NCBI GenBank assembly: GCA_027346205.1
Contig: DAIESR010000219.1
Coordinates: 1-6,609 of the forward strand
Length of the DNA stretch: 6,609 nt
DNA from: Beijerinckiaceae bacterium
GTDB lineage: Bacteria; Pseudomonadota; Alphaproteobacteria; Rhizobiales; Beijerinckiaceae
Direction: 5' to 3'
Both the position numbers and the translations under genes were made by a program. The stretch's first letter is position 1. Each line of letters begins with the position of its first letter. Shown in pieces: positions 6,116 through 6,609 of this stretch. Under the pieces are notes generated by a model. The model was not told where the DNA came from. It did not search any database and worked only from the letters and a program-made list of their open reading frames with translations.

Positions 6116-6127
6116 TCCTACCCTCCC
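6116..6127 (-). promoter_or_regulatory. Shine-Dalgarno region deciding the aminotransferase start
   Basis: Read on the minus strand this is GGGAGGGTAGGA, with GGGAGGG ending 8 nt before the ATG at 6112. It lies inside the 14-residue extension that a TTG at 6154 would give. Confidence 0.8.
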
Positions 6128-6247
6128 AAAAAGTCTTAGCTGTGGTTGAGCCAAAAATACGTTGGATACGCCTTCATCCGATCAGGCAGATCCATCATCT
6201 CGGCTCTTTAACCCGGTTTTCTCGCGCTGGCCAAGACCAATACCGAG

Positions 6248-6276
6248 AAAAAGGACCGTAGCTGAAAAAGCTGCGG
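6248..6276 (-). terminator. possible terminator or attenuator upstream of the aminotransferase
   Basis: On the minus strand CCGCAGCT (6276-6269) and AGCTACGG (6263-6256) form an 8-bp stem with one mismatch and a 5-nt loop, followed after 3 nt by TTTTT. It could end a minus-strand transcript entering from the right, or act as a leader attenuator 136 nt before the aminotransferase start. The mismatch keeps confidence low. Confidence 0.4.
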
Positions 6277-6361
6277 CCCGATGCTGGCCCGAATTCGATC
6301 GCTTGGCACACCACAGGAAGCGCACTCGCCTGACCCCACGCCGGCACAGGGGATGGCGCAT

Positions 6362-6413
6362 GGGCCAAGGCAACGGACCAAGACGATGGGCCAAGGCAAC
6401 GGGCCATGAATAG
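6362..6413. repeat. 13-bp tandem repeat upstream of the aminotransferase
   Basis: Four 13-bp units run head to tail: GGGCCAAGGCAAC (6362-6374), GGACCAAGACGAT (6375-6387), GGGCCAAGGCAAC again (6388-6400) and a decayed GGGCCATGAATAG (6401-6413). Units 1 and 3 are identical, so the array also looks like a 26-bp higher-order repeat. Function unknown; it may be a repeated protein-binding site. Confidence 0.8.
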
Positions 6414-6464
6414 TGTGAAACAAGACTGGCCTCAATGCAAATTTGACCATCTGTGCTGAATCTA

Positions 6465-6481
6465 TTTGCAGCAACTGCAAA
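6465..6481. promoter_or_regulatory. operator-like palindrome TTTGCAG-CAA-CTGCAAA
   Basis: A perfect 7-bp inverted repeat with a 3-nt centre. It contains the T-N11-A pattern typical of LysR-type regulator sites. It is about 350 nt from the aminotransferase ATG, so it may instead serve a gene beginning beyond 6579. A QscR/CbbR-like regulator is speculative. Confidence 0.4.
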
Positions 6482-6578
6482 ATGCAGAGGCACATAAGAT
6501 CTTTTCGCAACGCAGGAAGACAAGAATATTTCTCAACTATACTTTGTTTACGTCACGACCCGAAAATCCTTTGGCGAG

Positions 6579-6609
6579 ATGACGCGAAAGTTGTCGGTGA
6601 TCGAATCGC
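6579..6609 (+). CDS. possible start of a divergent gene, cut by the window end
   Basis: An ATG at 6579 opens a frame reading MTRKLSVIES up to the window edge. Its preceding GGCGAG is a poor ribosome site and only ten codons are visible, so this is a weak suggestion. An AT-rich, promoter-like stretch lies before it. No function can be given. Confidence 0.2.
   Translation, partial: MTRKLSVIES

Larger units (their letters stand above)
6113..6609. other. long upstream region without a convincing complete gene
   Basis: About 500 nt with no reading frame I accept. It holds the ribosome-binding region, a terminator-like hairpin, the 13-bp tandem repeat and the TTTGCAG palindrome. From about 6414 the sequence is visibly richer in A and T than the genes, as expected for promoter DNA. 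No clear -35/-10 pair could be assigned to the aminotransferase. Confidence 0.6.

Noticed and set aside
5165..6139. 324-codon open frame on the plus strand
   Set aside because: It lies wholly antisense to the well-supported aminotransferase and shows no recognisable domain; a GC-rich shadow frame.
6162..6413. 83-codon open frame in the upstream region
   Set aside because: Arginine-rich, no domain, its end is made of the 13-bp tandem repeat, and no convincing ribosome site was seen.

Overview
The window looks like chromosomal DNA of an alphaproteobacterium of the Rhizobiales/Hyphomicrobiales. It is GC-rich, has palindromes of a style seen between genes in that order, carries a near-consensus FNR/FixK box, and encodes a serine-glyoxylate aminotransferase of the type used in the serine cycle of methylotrophs. 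A Beijerinckiaceae- or Methylocystaceae-like methylotroph is a reasonable guess, but the genus cannot be fixed from the sequence.

Layout. Positions 37-1554 hold two plus-strand genes: a small conserved-type protein of unknown function and a zinc-dependent medium-chain alcohol dehydrogenase. They converge on a minus-strand pair: a BON-domain protein (3339-3986) followed downstream by a fusion of an aminoglycoside-phosphotransferase-like domain with a P-loop kinase/ATPase domain (1596-3209). A hairpin plus T-tract between the convergent genes (1557-1579) fits a terminator for the minus-strand unit. An FNR/FixK-type box lies 91 nt upstream of the BON gene. Together these suggest, by inference, a low-oxygen or dormancy survival module. 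From 4170 to 4816, two related palindromes bracket a 174-residue plus-strand protein whose N-terminal half resembles the HARP domain of SMARCAL1-type annealing helicases, but without any helicase. Beyond it, convergent on the minus strand, is the aminotransferase (4901-6112), with a long upstream region (6113-6609) that holds no convincing complete gene but several regulatory-looking structures.

How the parts relate. The aminotransferase belongs to C1 assimilation or glyoxylate/serine metabolism. The BON protein, APH/P-loop protein and perhaps the dehydrogenase may form a stress set. The palindrome-flanked HARP-like gene sits between these two regions like a cassette and is the most unusual item. 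No tRNA, rRNA, CRISPR array, transposase or integrase was seen.
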